A DNA stretch of 64,000 bases, taken from assembly GCF_010728325.1 (NCBI RefSeq), contig NZ_AP022570.1, positions 2,976,001 through 3,040,000 of the forward strand. Direction: 5' to 3'. This DNA comes from Mycolicibacterium poriferae (GTDB lineage: Bacteria > Actinomycetota > Actinomycetes > Mycobacteriales > Mycobacteriaceae). The notes below the pieces were generated by a model. The model saw only the letters and a list, made by a program, of their open reading frames with translations, was not told where the DNA came from and made no database searches. Position numbers and translations under genes: made by a program. This document shows positions 29,786-40,140 of this stretch, in pieces (within the stretch, counting starts at the first letter, position 1; every line of letters starts with the position of its first letter).

Positions 29786-32155
29786 ATGGCCGGCGAGGTC
29801 AACACGGATCACCGCGCGAGCCAGACCGTGCAGTCACCACCCCTCGGCGGTACGGCGGGACCCGAAACTCAGCCCATGGAGGTGCCCAAGCCCTCCACCA
29901 GCGCCTCCCGGCGGGTACGGGCCCGGCTGGCCCGGCGGATGACGTCCCAGCGCAGCGCCGTCAACCCGGTGCTCGAGCCGCTGGTCGCGGTACACCGGCA
30001 GATCTATCCGAAGGCAGACCTGACGCTGCTGCAGAAGGCCTACGACGTCGCCGAACAGCGCCACGCCGACCAGATGCGCAAGTCCGGTGATCCCTACATC
30101 ACCCATCCGCTGGCGGTGGCCAACATCCTGGCCGAGCTCGGCATGGACACCACGACGCTGGTGGCGGCACTGCTGCACGACACCGTCGAGGACACCGGCT
30201 ACACGTTGGAGGCGCTGACCGAGGAGTTCGGCACCGAGGTCGGCCACCTCGTCGACGGGGTCACCAAGCTGGACAAGGTCGCCCTCGGCACCGCCGCCGA
30301 AGGCGAGACGATCCGCAAGATGATCATCGCGATGGCGCGTGATCCCCGCGTGCTGGTGATCAAGGTGGCCGACCGCCTGCACAACATGCGGACCATGCGC
30401 TTCCTGCCGCCGGAGAAGCAGGCCCGCAAAGCCCGCGAAACACTGGAAGTCATTGCCCCGCTGGCGCACCGGCTGGGTATGGCCACCGTCAAGTGGGAGC
30501 TCGAGGATCTGTCGTTCGCAATCCTGCATCCGAAGAAGTACGAGGAGATCGTGCGGCTGGTCGCCGACCGGGCCCCGTCGCGCGACACCTACCTGGCCAA
30601 GGTGCGCGCCGAGATCAACGCGACCCTGTCGGCGTCGAAGATCAACGCCGTCGTGGAAGGCAGGCCCAAGCACTACTGGTCGATCTATCAGAAGATGATC
30701 GTCAAGGGACGCGACTTCGACGACATCCACGACCTGGTCGGCGTGCGCATCCTGTGCGACGAGGTGCGCGACTGTTACGCCGCGGTCGGGGTGGTGCATT
30801 CGTTGTGGCAGCCCATCGCCGGGCGTTTCAAGGACTACATCGCCCAGCCCCGCTTCGGGGTGTACCAGTCGTTGCACACCACGGTGGTGGGCCCGGAGGG
30901 CAAGCCGCTGGAGGTGCAGATCCGCACCTTCGACATGCACAAGACCGCCGAATACGGCATCGCCGCGCACTGGCGGTACAAGGAGGCGAAGGGACGCAAC
31001 GCAGCCCCGCCCAGCCACGCAGCGGCCGAGATCGACGACATGGCCTGGATGCGTCAGCTGCTGGACTGGCAGCGGGAGGCCGCCGACCCCGGCGAGTTCC
31101 TCGAGTCGCTGCGCTACGACCTCGCGGTGCAGGAGATCTTCGTGTTCACCCCCAAAGGTGACGTGATCACGCTGCCGACCGGATCGACACCGATCGACTT
31201 CGCCTACGCGGTGCACACCGAGGTCGGACACCGCTGCATCGGTGCGCGGGTCAACGGCCGACTCGTCGCGCTGGAACGCAAGCTGGAAAACGGCGAAGTG
31301 GTCGAGATCTTCACCTCGAAGGCGCCCAACGCCGGACCGTCGCGCGACTGGCAGACCTTCGTGGTCTCGCCGCGCGCCAAGGCCAAGATCCGACAGTGGT
31401 TCGCCAAGGAACGGCGAGAAGAGGCGCTGGAGACGGGCAAGGACGCGATCGCGCGAGAGGTGCGCCGCGGCGGACTTCCGTTGCAGCGCTTGATGACTGC
31501 CGAGTCCATCGGCGCGCTCGCCCGCGAATTGCGCTACACCGACGTCTCGGCGCTCTACACGGCGGTCGGCGAGGGGCACGTCTCGGCCCGGCACGTGGTG
31601 CAGCGGCTGGTCGCCCAGATCGGTGGTGACGACGACGCGGCCGACGAACTGGCGGAGCGGTCCACGCCGGCAACCATGCCGGTGCGCCAGCGCAGCAGCG
31701 ACGACGTCGGCGTCGCCGTCCCCGGCGCCCCGGGTGTGCTGACCAAGTTGGCCAAGTGCTGCACCCCGGTGCCCGGCGACAACATCATGGGCTTCGTCAC
31801 TCGCGGCGGCGGCGTCAGCGTGCACCGCACGGACTGCACGAATGCCGCCTCGCTGCAGGATCAGTCCGAACGGATCATCGACGTGCAGTGGGCGCCGTCG
31901 CCGTCGTCGGTGTTCCTGGTCGCGATCCAGGTGGAGGCGCTGGATCGGCACCGGCTGCTCTCCGATGTCACCCGGGTGCTGGCCGATGAGAAGGTCAACA
32001 TCCTGTCGGCTTCGGTGACGACGTCCAACGACCGGGTCGCGATCAGTCGCTTCACGTTCGAGATGGGCGACCCCAAGCACCTCGGCCACGTGTTGAACGT
32101 GGTGCGCAATGTGGAGGGCGTGTACGACGTCTACCGGGTGACGTCGGCGGCGTGA
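29786..32155 (+). CDS. relA: Bifunctional (p)ppGpp synthetase/hydrolase RelA/SpoT (Rel)
   Basis: A 789-residue long RSH protein controlling the stringent response. In order: an N-terminal HD hydrolase domain ([12 protein letters not shown] near residue 130), the synthetase domain (region [20 protein letters not shown], near 295-315), a TGS domain ([13 protein letters not shown], near 450), a zinc-finger/CC region ([25 protein letters not shown]) and a C-terminal ACT domain. Both catalytic halves look intact. The start is ATG 29786 with GGAGGTGA at 29775-29782. Its stop lies in the first copy of a 26-bp tandem repeat. Confidence 0.97.
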   Translation: MAGEVNTDHRASQTVQSPPLGGTAGPETQPMEVPKPSTSASRRVRARLARRMTSQRSAVNPVLEPLVAVHRQIYPKADLTLLQKAYDVAEQRHADQMRKSGDPYITHPLAVANILAELGMDTTTLVAALLHDTVEDTGYTLEALTEEFGTEVGHLVDGVTKLDKVALGTAAEGETIRKMIIAMARDPRVLVIKVADRLHNMRTMRFLPPEKQARKARETLEVIAPLAHRLGMATVKWELEDLSFAILHPKKYEEIVRLVADRAPSRDTYLAKVRAEINATLSASKINAVVEGRPKHYWSIYQKMIVKGRDFDDIHDLVGVRILCDEVRDCYAAVGVVHSLWQPIAGRFKDYIAQPRFGVYQSLHTTVVGPEGKPLEVQIRTFDMHKTAEYGIAAHWRYKEAKGRNAAPPSHAAAEIDDMAWMRQLLDWQREAADPGEFLESLRYDLAVQEIFVFTPKGDVITLPTGSTPIDFAYAVHTEVGHRCIGARVNGRLVALERKLENGEVVEIFTSKAPNAGPSRDWQTFVVSPRAKAKIRQWFAKERREEALETGKDAIAREVRRGGLPLQRLMTAESIGALARELRYTDVSALYTAVGEGHVSARHVVQRLVAQIGGDDDAADELAERSTPATMPVRQRSSDDVGVAVPGAPGVLTKLAKCCTPVPGDNIMGFVTRGGGVSVHRTDCTNAASLQDQSERIIDVQWAPSPSSVFLVAIQVEALDRHRLLSDVTRVLADEKVNILSASVTTSNDRVAISRFTFEMGDPKHLGHVLNVVRNVEGVYDVYRVTSAA

Positions 32156-32239
32156 GCCGCGGTGGGGCAGAAGCGGCGTGAGCCGCGGTGGGGCAGAAGC
32201 GGCGTGAGCCGCGGTGGGGCAGAAGCGGCGTGAGCCGCG
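32152..32239 (+). repeat. 26-bp tandem repeat covering the relA stop codon
   Basis: Three full copies (32152-32177, 32178-32203, 32204-32229) of a 26-bp unit beginning GTGAGCCGCGG, plus 10 bp of a fourth, all identical by eye. The first copy contains the relA TGA. Each unit can form a small hairpin (GCCGC with GCGGC, 12-base loop). The array lies between converging genes and could act as a repeated transcription stop. There are no spacers, so it is not CRISPR. Confidence 0.95.
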
Positions 32240-32764
32240 TCATCGCGCCGGCATCAGCACTGTGCTCAGTATCCGCTTCGTCCGGTCCTTGCCCGGCCGG
32301 TGTGCGGACAGGGGTACGAGGAGTTCGGCGAGCTTGCGGCGCAACGTCGCCAGCTCGTCGTCCGACAGCCACAGTGCCATCTGCGTGAACGACACCCCAT
32401 CGTCTACCGGGTCGGCGTCGGCGTCGTCGAGGTAGCGGTCGAAGTCTGCGAGCAGTGCGGCCGCGTAGGCGGTGAAGGCACGCCGGTGATCGTCGAGACT
32501 GAGCGTGCGGGCCTCCGCCGGGCCGACAGCTGCGCTGGGCAGATGCAGGGCGTACATGCGCTCGACGGTGCCGCGCACCGGCCGCTCGCCGGTGACGACG
32601 AGAACGCCGGCATCGGCCAGCATCGCGACGTGTCGGTACAGCGATGCGCTGGGCACGTCCGTCAGATGCATCTTGAGCTGCTTGGTGGTCAGCTCGCTGC
32701 CGTCGAGCAGGGCCTGGATGATGCGGATGCGGATCGGGTGCAGGAGGAGATCGATCGACGGCAT
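32240..32764 (-). CDS. Winged-helix transcriptional regulator (ArsR-like)
   Basis: A 174-residue protein. The N-terminal winged helix (LHPIRIRIIQALLDGSELTTKQLKMHL followed by SLYRHVAMLADAGVLVVTGERPVRG) is ArsR-like; the helical C-terminal half contains ALWLSDDELATLRRKLAELL, seen in regulators with a dimer/ligand domain. The start is ATG 32764; a TTG extension to 32812 would run through the promoter. It is divergent from the small gene at 32824, and a perfect 6-4-6 inverted repeat (32790-32805) lies between. Probably it represses both. Inducer unknown; no metal-binding cysteines are seen. Confidence 0.8.
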   Translation of the reverse strand: MPSIDLLLHPIRIRIIQALLDGSELTTKQLKMHLTDVPSASLYRHVAMLADAGVLVVTGERPVRGTVERMYALHLPSAAVGPAEARTLSLDDHRRAFTAYAAALLADFDRYLDDADADPVDDGVSFTQMALWLSDDELATLRRKLAELLVPLSAHRPGKDRTKRILSTVLMPAR

Positions 32765-32789
32765 GCCGCCATTATCGCCGATGCTATTA

Positions 32790-32805
32790 TTCTCAAAAGT
32801 GAGAA
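32790..32805. promoter_or_regulatory. Inverted repeat between divergent regulator and PH-like gene
   Basis: TTCTCA and TGAGAA are perfect arms around AAAG, in an AT-rich patch 26 bp from the regulator start and 19 bp from ATG 32824. It is a good candidate operator for the winged-helix protein at 32240-32764. Confidence 0.55.
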
Positions 32806-32823
32806 CGATCAAGGAGGTGGACG

Positions 32824-33162
32824 ATGGCGAGGATTGCGCGGGTCGGCGACGACGTGGCGGTGCAGCTGGGCGTGTGGGAGAAAATCGCCGGGCTGCACGG
32901 CGACTTCCGATTCCCCATCTCGGCGGTTGCAGCGGTCGAGGTGGACCACGACCCGCTGTCGAGTGTGCGCGGCATGCGCGCGCCCGGCCTGCATGTGCCC
33001 GGCCGAGTGAAGATCGGCACGTGGCGACGCTCCGGGCGCAAGACCTTCGCGGTGGCCCGTCGTTCCACGCCTGCGGTGCGGCTGGACCTCACCGGGCAGC
33101 CATACGACCGCATGGTCATCAGTGTCGCCGACGCAGCGACGGCCGCGAACAGCCTTCGTTGA
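32824..33162 (+). CDS. Small PH-like domain protein, function unknown
   Basis: A 112-residue soluble protein with no signal peptide. The pattern FRFPISAVAAVEV, then KIGTWRRSGRKTFAVARR and AVRLDLTGQPYDRMVISV suggests a small beta-barrel of the bacterial PH-like type; this is a fold guess, not a firm match. ATG 32824 has AAGGAGG 6 bp upstream (32811-32817). It is paired with a divergent winged-helix regulator, so its expression is probably inducible. No function can be given. Confidence 0.75.
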   Translation: MARIARVGDDVAVQLGVWEKIAGLHGDFRFPISAVAAVEVDHDPLSSVRGMRAPGLHVPGRVKIGTWRRSGRKTFAVARRSTPAVRLDLTGQPYDRMVISVADAATAANSLR

Positions 33163-33217
33163 GAGCCGGCGGGGACGGGCGAGAAACCGATGACTCCGGT
33201 GCCGGCCACGAATCGAG

Positions 33218-34003
33218 CTAACCGCGCTCCAGCACCGCGCGCAGGAACTCCCGGGTGCGCTCGTGGTCGGGATCGCTGAACAACTTGTCCGGGGCGGCGT
33301 CCTCGAGGACCCTGCCCCCGTCGAACATCATCACGCGGTCGGACACGTCACGGGCGAAGTTCATTTCGTGCGTCACGCACAGGAAGGTGATCTCGGTGGT
33401 GGTGGCGATGTCCTTGAGCAGGGCCAACACGCCGGTGACGAGTTCGGGGTCCAACGCCGAGGTGACCTCGTCGAGCAACAGCACATCGGGCTGCATCGCC
33501 AGCGCACGCGCGATGGCCACCCGCTGCTGCTGACCACCGGACAACTGCGCCGGATGCGCGTCGGCCTTGTCCGCGATACCGACCATGTCGAGCAGTGTGT
33601 CCGCACGCTCCTCGGCTTCGGCGCGGGAAAGGCCCAGGGAGTGAATCGGTCCCTCCGTGATGTTCTGCCGCACCCGCATGTTCGGAAACAGGTTGAACTG
33701 CTGGAACACCATCCCGATGCGCTTGCGTATCCGGCGCTGGTACTTCTCGTCGGCGGGCACCTCCCGTCCGCGCCGGGTCATGTGGCTCAGGCAGTCGCCG
33801 CCGACGTAGATGCGACCCTCGCTGACCTGCTCGAGTGTCATCAACAGCCGCAGGATCGTCGTCTTGCCCGAGCCGCTGGGGCCGATCAGGGTGACGAATT
33901 CGCCCGGCTGAACAGCGAAGTCGAGCCCGTCGAGCACGACATTGTCGCCGAACCGTTTGACGACATGCTCGAATCGGATCATGTCAGTGGCTGTATCGGA
34001 CAC
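33218..34003 (-). CDS. Polar amino acid/ectoine ABC transporter ATPase (EhuA-like)
   Basis: A 261-residue ABC ATPase of the polar amino acid uptake class. Walker A is GPSGSGKTTI, the signature LSGGQQQRVAIARAL and Walker B VLLLDEVTSALDPE. It powers import by the two permeases encoded upstream. Its start overlaps the end of the second permease gene by 20 bp. It is the last gene of the leftward ehuB-C-D-A operon. The ehu naming follows the binding protein; general amino acid uptake cannot be excluded. Confidence 0.88.
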   Translation of the reverse strand: MSDTATDMIRFEHVVKRFGDNVVLDGLDFAVQPGEFVTLIGPSGSGKTTILRLLMTLEQVSEGRIYVGGDCLSHMTRRGREVPADEKYQRRIRKRIGMVFQQFNLFPNMRVRQNITEGPIHSLGLSRAEAEERADTLLDMVGIADKADAHPAQLSGGQQQRVAIARALAMQPDVLLLDEVTSALDPELVTGVLALLKDIATTTEITFLCVTHEMNFARDVSDRVMMFDGGRVLEDAAPDKLFSDPDHERTREFLRAVLERG

Positions 34004-34643
34004 GTCGCTCCATCCCTCGCACGAGTAGGGAAGCCGAGTAACTCAGCACCAGGAACAACACCCCGGCGATCGTGATCGGCTCCACGTAACGGAAAGCGCG
34101 CGAACCCAATTGGTTGGCCACTCCGACGATGTCGAGGACACCGATCATCAGCAGCAACGGCGTTTCCTTGAGCATCGAGATCGTGTAGTTGCCCAGCGCG
34201 GGCAACACGCGCGGGACGGCCTGCGGCAGAATCACCGCCGTCCAGGTGCGCAACCGCGGCAGGTTCAGCGCGACGGCGGCCTCCCACTGGCCCACCGGCA
34301 CCGCCTCGATGCCGGCCCGGTACACCTCAGCGCAGTAGGTCGCGTAGTGCACGCCGAGCGCGATGACCCCGGTGGTCAACGGATCGAAGCGCACCCCGAA
34401 ATCGGGTAGCACGAAAAAGAAGAAGAAGATCTGTACCAACAGTGGTGTGCTGCGGACCAGTTCGATGAACGCCCAGGTGGTCGAGCTGACGATGCGTATC
34501 GGTGAACGACGCAACAACGTCAGCAACAGACCCAGCGTGTAGGCCAGCGCCGAGCCCAGCACGGTCGCCAGCAGCGTGATCCGCAATCCGTCGACGACGA
34601 TGTCGGGAAGGACTTCCCAGGCGTACTGCCAGTCCCAGATCAC
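33984..34643 (-). CDS. Amino acid/ectoine ABC transporter permease (EhuD-like)
   Basis: A 219-residue permease of the HisMQ type with about five transmembrane helices and the EAA loop (QWEAAVALNLPRLRTWTAVILPQAV). The start is GTG 34643, which overlaps the stop of the preceding permease gene; a longer in-frame extension reads through that gene and is spurious. It pairs with EhuC to form the membrane channel. A run of phenylalanines (FFFFF) in one helix is a local curiosity. Confidence 0.85.
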   Translation of the reverse strand: MIWDWQYAWEVLPDIVVDGLRITLLATVLGSALAYTLGLLLTLLRRSPIRIVSSTTWAFIELVRSTPLLVQIFFFFFVLPDFGVRFDPLTTGVIALGVHYATYCAEVYRAGIEAVPVGQWEAAVALNLPRLRTWTAVILPQAVPRVLPALGNYTISMLKETPLLLMIGVLDIVGVANQLGSRAFRYVEPITIAGVLFLVLSYSASLLVRGMERRVRYSH

Positions 34644-35362
34644 CGTTGCTCCACCCGGTCGCGACGGAACAACGCACGCACGCTGCGGCGCGGTGCCGCC
34701 GGGCGACCGACCAGGGCGGCCGCCCACCGCTCCAACAGCCGCATCCCGGCGGTGATCACCACCGCCAGCGCGAGGTAGAACAACAACACGATCGTCCAGA
34801 TGGTCGCGGCCTGGGAGATGAACCGGTCGATCAGGACTTCCCTTGCCTGATAGGTCATCTCGTGGACCGTGATGATGGTCAGCAGTGAACTGCCCTTGAG
34901 CAGCTGGATGAACAGGTTGTTGAAGGGCGGCACCATCTCCACCAGTGCCTGCGGCAGGATCACCCGCAGCATCCGCTGCCGCGGCGTCAGCGACAGCGCA
35001 ACGGCGCCCTCGTACTGGGCGCGAGGCACCGCCTGCACCGCCCCGCGCACGATCTCGGCACCGTAGGCGCCGAAATTCAGACCCAGCACGGCGATACCGG
35101 CCGCGAGCGGCACGATCTGGTATCCCACCAGAACCGGCAGCACGAAGTAGATCCACATCAGCTGCACGACTTCGGAGGTGCCGCGCCAGATCTCGACATA
35201 GATGCGGGCCAGGGCCCGCACCGCACGCCACCGCGACAACATCGCCAACCCGAACGCGAAGGACAACACGGTCGCGATGACGATGCCGCCGACGGTGGCC
35301 TCCACGGTCAGCAGCAGACCCGCGGAGATGGTCTCGACGAACAGTCCGACGTTGTCGAACAC
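34640..35362 (-). CDS. Amino acid/ectoine ABC transporter permease (EhuC-like)
   Basis: A 240-residue HisMQ-type permease. Hydrophobic helices surround the EAA loop (QYEGAVALSLTPRQRMLRVILPQALVEM). It starts 4 bp after the binding-protein gene and overlaps the next permease gene by four bases, so translation is coupled. Together with EhuD and EhuA it should import small polar solutes. The N-terminus lies close to the TLLLTVEATVGG segment, normal for the family. Confidence 0.86.
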   Translation of the reverse strand: MFDNVGLFVETISAGLLLTVEATVGGIVIATVLSFAFGLAMLSRWRAVRALARIYVEIWRGTSEVVQLMWIYFVLPVLVGYQIVPLAAGIAVLGLNFGAYGAEIVRGAVQAVPRAQYEGAVALSLTPRQRMLRVILPQALVEMVPPFNNLFIQLLKGSSLLTIITVHEMTYQAREVLIDRFISQAATIWTIVLLFYLALAVVITAGMRLLERWAAALVGRPAAPRRSVRALFRRDRVEQR

Positions 35363-35366
35363 CGGC

Positions 35367-36260
35367 TCAGCCGGCGGCGCAGAGCTGCTCGGTGCTCACA
35401 TCCTCGGGCGGCACGTTGTCCTCGGTGAAGCCGAACGGCTCGACGATGCTCAGCCACTCGCCTGAGCCGTGCAATTCGTTGAGGTGGGTGTTGAATTCGT
35501 CGACCAGCTCGTCGTCGCCCTTGCGGAACACGAAGCCGCCGGCCTGGATCTGTTCCTCACCGTCGATCACCGGGACGAAACCCTCGGTGACCTCGAGGGG
35601 CACCCCCGGGTTGTCGGCGACCATGCGCCGCAGCGAGATGTCGGTCAGCGCTCCGGCGTAGGCGCGGCCGTCGAGGAGCGCCTGCAGCATCTCCGGCTGG
35701 CCCTGATACGGCTGGATGAGGTTGTCCGGGATGCCCATCGACTGCGCCACCGACTCCTCGACGGTTCCCGACAGAACCGCCAGCGGCACGCCCTTGGCCA
35801 GGACGTCCTCGAAGTTCGTGACCTGTTGGGGGTTGCCGGCGGGTACCAGCAGGGCAGTGGGGGTCACGTAGTCCACCGCGGAGAACTGGGCGTTCTCGCA
35901 GCGCTGTGGCAGGATCGCCATGCCAGCGGCCACCATGTCGTACTGACCGGCGTTCAACGCCGGGATGAGCTGGCTGAACTCGACCTGGGTGGCGTCGACG
36001 TTGTCGATACCCATCGCGGAGAACACCGCTTTGGCGACTTCGGGTGCCTCGCCGGTGACCTCACCGCCCTCGGTGTAGCCGTACGGCACCTCGCCGGCGA
36101 TGCCGACCTTCACGGTGCCGGCGTCCTGGATGCGTTGCAGGGTGCCGCCCTGCTCGTTGTCGGGGACCTTCGAGCAACTCGTCACGAGCGCCGCGCCCAG
36201 CACGGTCGCCGCGGTCGCCGCCCCCAGCCTGATGAAACTCCGTCGTATCGAATCGGCCAT
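35367..36260 (-). CDS. ABC transporter substrate-binding lipoprotein (EhuB-like)
   Basis: A 297-residue family 3 solute-binding protein. The N-terminus has a twin-arginine signature (RRSFIRLG) and a lipobox ending LVTSC (Cys29), so it is probably exported by Tat and lipidated. The mature part contains KVGIAGEVPYGYTEGGEVTGEAPEVA and MVAAGMAILPQRC, the pattern seen in ectoine/hydroxyectoine-binding EhuB proteins. The start is ATG 36260; 30 more in-frame codons upstream overlap the promoter. It heads the ehuB-C-D-A operon. Ectoine as ligand is likely but not proven; other amino acids are possible. Confidence 0.8.
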   Translation of the reverse strand: MADSIRRSFIRLGAATAATVLGAALVTSCSKVPDNEQGGTLQRIQDAGTVKVGIAGEVPYGYTEGGEVTGEAPEVAKAVFSAMGIDNVDATQVEFSQLIPALNAGQYDMVAAGMAILPQRCENAQFSAVDYVTPTALLVPAGNPQQVTNFEDVLAKGVPLAVLSGTVEESVAQSMGIPDNLIQPYQGQPEMLQALLDGRAYAGALTDISLRRMVADNPGVPLEVTEGFVPVIDGEEQIQAGGFVFRKGDDELVDEFNTHLNELHGSGEWLSIVEPFGFTEDNVPPEDVSTEQLCAAG

Positions 36261-36320
36261 GACCCATCCCTCGTCGTTTTCGTATCCACACGTGCGTTTC
36301 GGGTGAACTTCAGCCAAACG

Positions 36321-36350
36321 AACGTATGCGTAAACGGGCGGGCAGGTCAA
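36321..36350 (-). promoter_or_regulatory. Probable promoter of the ehu operon
   Basis: Read on the minus strand: TTGACC (36345-36350) as -35, an 18-bp spacer, and TACGTT (36321-36326) as a TANNNT -10. It lies about 60 bp upstream of the ehuB start, in the gap after ppiB. Confidence 0.5.
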
Positions 36351-36398
36351 AGGGTCTCGACGCCCCCGAACCCCCTCGTGGGCGATTCGCGACCTGGG

Positions 36399-37304
<906 letters not shown>

Positions 37305-37421
37305 CCCGGGTCCCTCCTTGCAGTCGATCCGGTCGGCACCGAGTGTGCCAGTTCACGGCGAGTGGAGGCGCCGCGACCCTCGTGAACAGCGGTGCGACCT
37401 GGGCGTGGGAAGCTGGGAGGC

Positions 37422-38111
37422 GTGTTTATCACCGGATTCCCGGCCGGCATGTTGGCGTGCAACTGCTACGTGCTGGCCCCGCGGCAGGGCGCCGACGCCA
37501 TCGTCGTCGACCCCGGCCAGCGCGCGATGGGTCCGCTGCGCCGCATACTCGACGAGAACCGCCTCACCCCGGCGGCCGTGCTGCTCACCCACGGCCACAT
37601 CGACCACATGTGGTCGGCCCAGAAGGTCGCAGACACCTACGGCTGCGCCACCTACATCCACCCGGCGGACCGGTTCATGCTGTCCGACCCGATCAAGGGC
37701 TTCGGAGCGGGCTTTTTCGCCGGCGTCGGCCGGGTCGCGGTGGCGGCGATGTTCCGCGAGCCGCGCCAGGTGATCGAGCTGGACCGGGACGGCGACAAGA
37801 TCGAACTAGGCGGCATCACCGTCGCGGTCGATCACACGCCCGGCCACACGCAGGGCTCGGTGGTGTTCCGGGTCGACGGCGGCGTGGCGAACGGGCCCGA
37901 GTCCGTGGCATTCACCGGTGACACCTTGTTCAAGCAGTCGGTGGGTCGCACCGACCTGCCCGGCGGCAGCGGCCGCGATCTGCTGGAATCGATCGTCACG
38001 AAACTGCTCGTGCTCGACGACGAGACCCTGGTGCTGCCGGGGCACGGCGAGAGGACCACGATCGGTCTCGAACGCCGCACCAACCCCTTTCTCGAAGGTT
38101 TGACCCCGTGA
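37422..38111 (+). CDS. Metallo-beta-lactamase-fold hydrolase (glyoxalase II-like)
   Basis: A 229-residue MBL-fold enzyme. The metal motif HGHIDH lies in [14 protein letters not shown]; further metal ligands are in [18 protein letters not shown] and [13 protein letters not shown]. The family is annotated as glyoxalase II, though mycobacteria use mycothiol in place of glutathione, so a mycothiol-thioester hydrolase is plausible. The start is GTG 37422 ([16 protein letters not shown]), where similarity to the mycobacterial homologue begins; GGGAGG is only one base away, so the message may be leaderless. It overlaps hisS by four bases. Confidence 0.88.
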   Translation: MFITGFPAGMLACNCYVLAPRQGADAIVVDPGQRAMGPLRRILDENRLTPAAVLLTHGHIDHMWSAQKVADTYGCATYIHPADRFMLSDPIKGFGAGFFAGVGRVAVAAMFREPRQVIELDRDGDKIELGGITVAVDHTPGHTQGSVVFRVDGGVANGPESVAFTGDTLFKQSVGRTDLPGGSGRDLLESIVTKLLVLDDETLVLPGHGERTTIGLERRTNPFLEGLTP

Positions 38112-39397
38112 CCGACACTTCTGCCAGTTCCTCACCCCTGCATGCCTTCCGGGCGCCGAAGGGGGTGCCGGACTACGTACCGCCGGAATCGGCGGAGTTC
38201 GTCGCGGTGCGTGCGGCGTTGCTGGAGGCGGCGCGCCGCGCCGGCTACGGGCACATCGAGCTGCCGATCTTCGAGGACACCGCGTTGTTCGCGCGCGGCG
38301 TGGGCGAGTCCACCGACGTGGTGTCCAAGGAGATGTACACCTTCGCCGACCGCGGCGACCGGTCCGTGACCCTGCGCCCAGAAGGCACCGCGGGGGTGAT
38401 GCGGGCCGTCATCGAGCACGGGCTGGACCGGGGCGCGCTGCCGGTCAAGCTCGCCTACTCGGGCCCGTTCTTCCGCTACGAACGTCCCCAGGCCGGCCGG
38501 TACCGGCAGCTGCAGCAGGTCGGGGTCGAGGCGATCGGCGTGGACGACCCGGCCCTGGACGCGGAGGTGATCGCCGTCGCCGACGCCGGATTCCGGTCCC
38601 TGGGACTGGACGGGTTCCGCCTGGAGATCACCTCGTTGGGCGATGACAGCTGCCGTCCGCAGTACCGGGAATTGTTGCAGGAGTTCCTGTTCGGATTGGA
38701 CCTCGATGACGAGACCAGGCGGCGCGCACAGGTGAATCCGCTGCGGGTGCTCGACGACAAGCGACCCGAGGTGCGGGAGATGACCGCCGCCGCACCGGTG
38801 ATGCTCGATCACCTCTCCGAGGCGGCCAAGAGCCACTTCGAGACGGTGCTGGCGCATCTGGATGCGCTCGGCGTGCCGTACACGATCAATCCGCGCATGG
38901 TGCGTGGCCTGGATTACTACACCAAGACCACGTTCGAGTTCGTCCACGACGGACTGGGAGCCCAGTCCGGCATCGGAGGCGGCGGTCGTTACGACGGGTT
39001 GATGCGTCAGCTGGGTGGGCAGGACCTGTCGGGGATCGGATTCGGTCTCGGCGTGGATCGCACGCTGCTCGCGTTGCGCGCGGAGGGCAAGAGCGCCGCC
39101 GACGCGGCACGGGTCGACGTGTATGCGGTGCCGCTCGGCGGTGACGCCAAGGTCGCCCTTGCGGTGTTGGCCGCGCGGCTGCGCGCGGCCGGCGTGCGCG
39201 TCGACGTCGCCTACGGTGACCGCAGTCTCAAGGCCGGCATGAAGGGCGCCGACCGCTCCGGCGCCTCGATCGCGCTGGTGGCCGGTGACCGGGATCTGCA
39301 GGCCGGCACGGTGGGCGTCAAGAGCCTGGCGACCGGCGAGCAGGTCGACGTGGCCGTCGCCGACGTCGTCAACGACGTGCTGTCCCGATTGGGCTGA
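38108..39397 (+). CDS. hisS: Histidyl-tRNA synthetase
   Basis: A 429-residue class II aminoacyl-tRNA synthetase. It has motif 2 ([21 protein letters not shown], in part), the histidine-specific block [17 protein letters not shown], motif 3 ([13 protein letters not shown]) and a C-terminal anticodon-binding domain. GTG 38108 overlaps the upstream stop (GTGA), as in the M. tuberculosis pair. A long GC hairpin follows the gene (39418-39474). Confidence 0.96.
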   Translation: MTDTSASSSPLHAFRAPKGVPDYVPPESAEFVAVRAALLEAARRAGYGHIELPIFEDTALFARGVGESTDVVSKEMYTFADRGDRSVTLRPEGTAGVMRAVIEHGLDRGALPVKLAYSGPFFRYERPQAGRYRQLQQVGVEAIGVDDPALDAEVIAVADAGFRSLGLDGFRLEITSLGDDSCRPQYRELLQEFLFGLDLDDETRRRAQVNPLRVLDDKRPEVREMTAAAPVMLDHLSEAAKSHFETVLAHLDALGVPYTINPRMVRGLDYYTKTTFEFVHDGLGAQSGIGGGGRYDGLMRQLGGQDLSGIGFGLGVDRTLLALRAEGKSAADAARVDVYAVPLGGDAKVALAVLAARLRAAGVRVDVAYGDRSLKAGMKGADRSGASIALVAGDRDLQAGTVGVKSLATGEQVDVAVADVVNDVLSRLG

Positions 39398-39417
39398 CTG
39401 GGCCGGCGGGGTTCCGC

Positions 39418-39474
39418 GAGCGCGCGCGTCCGCACGGCGACACTCCGCGTCGGGCCGTGCCGGACCGCGCGCTC
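39418..39474. terminator. Long GC-rich hairpin between converging genes
   Basis: The arm starting GAGCGCGCGCGTCCGCACGG (39418) pairs, with two small bulges, with the arm ending CCGGACCGCGCGCTC (39474). It fills the gap between the hisS stop and the stop of the converging membrane protein gene. It has no T-run but is well placed to end both transcripts. Confidence 0.6.
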
Positions 39475-39475
39475 G

Positions 39476-40030
39476 TCAGCGGGGAGCGCCATGGACCACA
39501 CGTGTGAGCACCGCGTCGAGGTCGCCGACTCCGCCGCCGAACGGGTTGCCGCGCTTGAGGACTCGAGTGCCGTCGGGCGTGACCGCGACCAGCTTGGCTG
39601 AACTGGACGTCGCCTGCATCCTGCGCTCGAATCTGACCTGGTCCAGCGGCGCGACGACAGCGCCGGTGCCGTCGCGGTACACCCGGGCGGACCGGTCGAA
39701 GATGGCGACCGGGGTGAAAGAGGTCAGCGGACCGCTGCGTCGGCGACGTACGGTCTTGGCCGAGATGTACATCGCTGTCGCCGCGGCGCCCGCCACCGCG
39801 AGCAGCGCAACGCCGAGCCAGGCCGGCCCGCCGGACACGCCGCCAATGGCGCCCGGCAACAGCGACACCAGCCCGAAGCCGCCGAACACCAGGGTCACCA
39901 CCACGAGCACGAAAACGACGATCTCCGTCGGGCCACTGCCGCGGTCGACCAGGATGACCTCAGGCCCCCGTTCGGCGACCACCAGTCCGCCGTGCTCGGC
40001 GAGAATGATCGGCTCCTCGGGAGTGCCCAC
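39476..40030 (-). CDS. Membrane protein of unknown function
   Basis: A 184-residue protein. A polar N-terminus of about 34 residues (IILAEHGGLVVAERGPEVILVDRG) precedes two hydrophobic helices (about 35-60 and 68-92) and a C-terminal cytoplasmic domain with a basic stretch (KTVRRRRSG) and beta-rich sequence (VAIFDRSARVYRDGTGAVVAP). I do not recognise a characterised family; the C-terminal part could be a PH-like fold. The start is GTG 40030. It ends 1 bp after the hisS-side hairpin. Confidence 0.65.
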   Translation of the reverse strand: MGTPEEPIILAEHGGLVVAERGPEVILVDRGSGPTEIVVFVLVVVTLVFGGFGLVSLLPGAIGGVSGGPAWLGVALLAVAGAAATAMYISAKTVRRRRSGPLTSFTPVAIFDRSARVYRDGTGAVVAPLDQVRFERRMQATSSSAKLVAVTPDGTRVLKRGNPFGGGVGDLDAVLTRVVHGAPR

Positions 40031-40082
40031 GGCTCAACGATGGACGAGATTTGCCGTGCAGGTGCCTGTTTGTACGAATCCC

Positions 40083-40127
40083 GCGGCACGGCGCACTGCG
40101 GCACGGAGCACTGCGGCGCGACGCGCA
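40083..40127 (+). repeat. 15-bp tandem repeat, degenerate
   Basis: Two near-identical units (GCGGCACGGCGCACT and GCGGCACGGAGCACT) and a decayed third lie in the 110-bp gap between two genes read leftward. No coding role is seen. Confidence 0.7.
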
Positions 40128-40140
40128 CAGGGAAAGCGCG

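Noticed and set aside
29834..32089. 751-codon open frame on the minus strand across relA
   Set aside because: It is antisense to an intact, well-conserved Rel protein and its translation is rich in His/Arg/Gly/Gln, as expected from a GC-rich shadow frame.
32152..32239. CRISPR-like array
   Set aside because: Units are directly adjacent 26-bp copies without unique spacers, and no cas genes are near.
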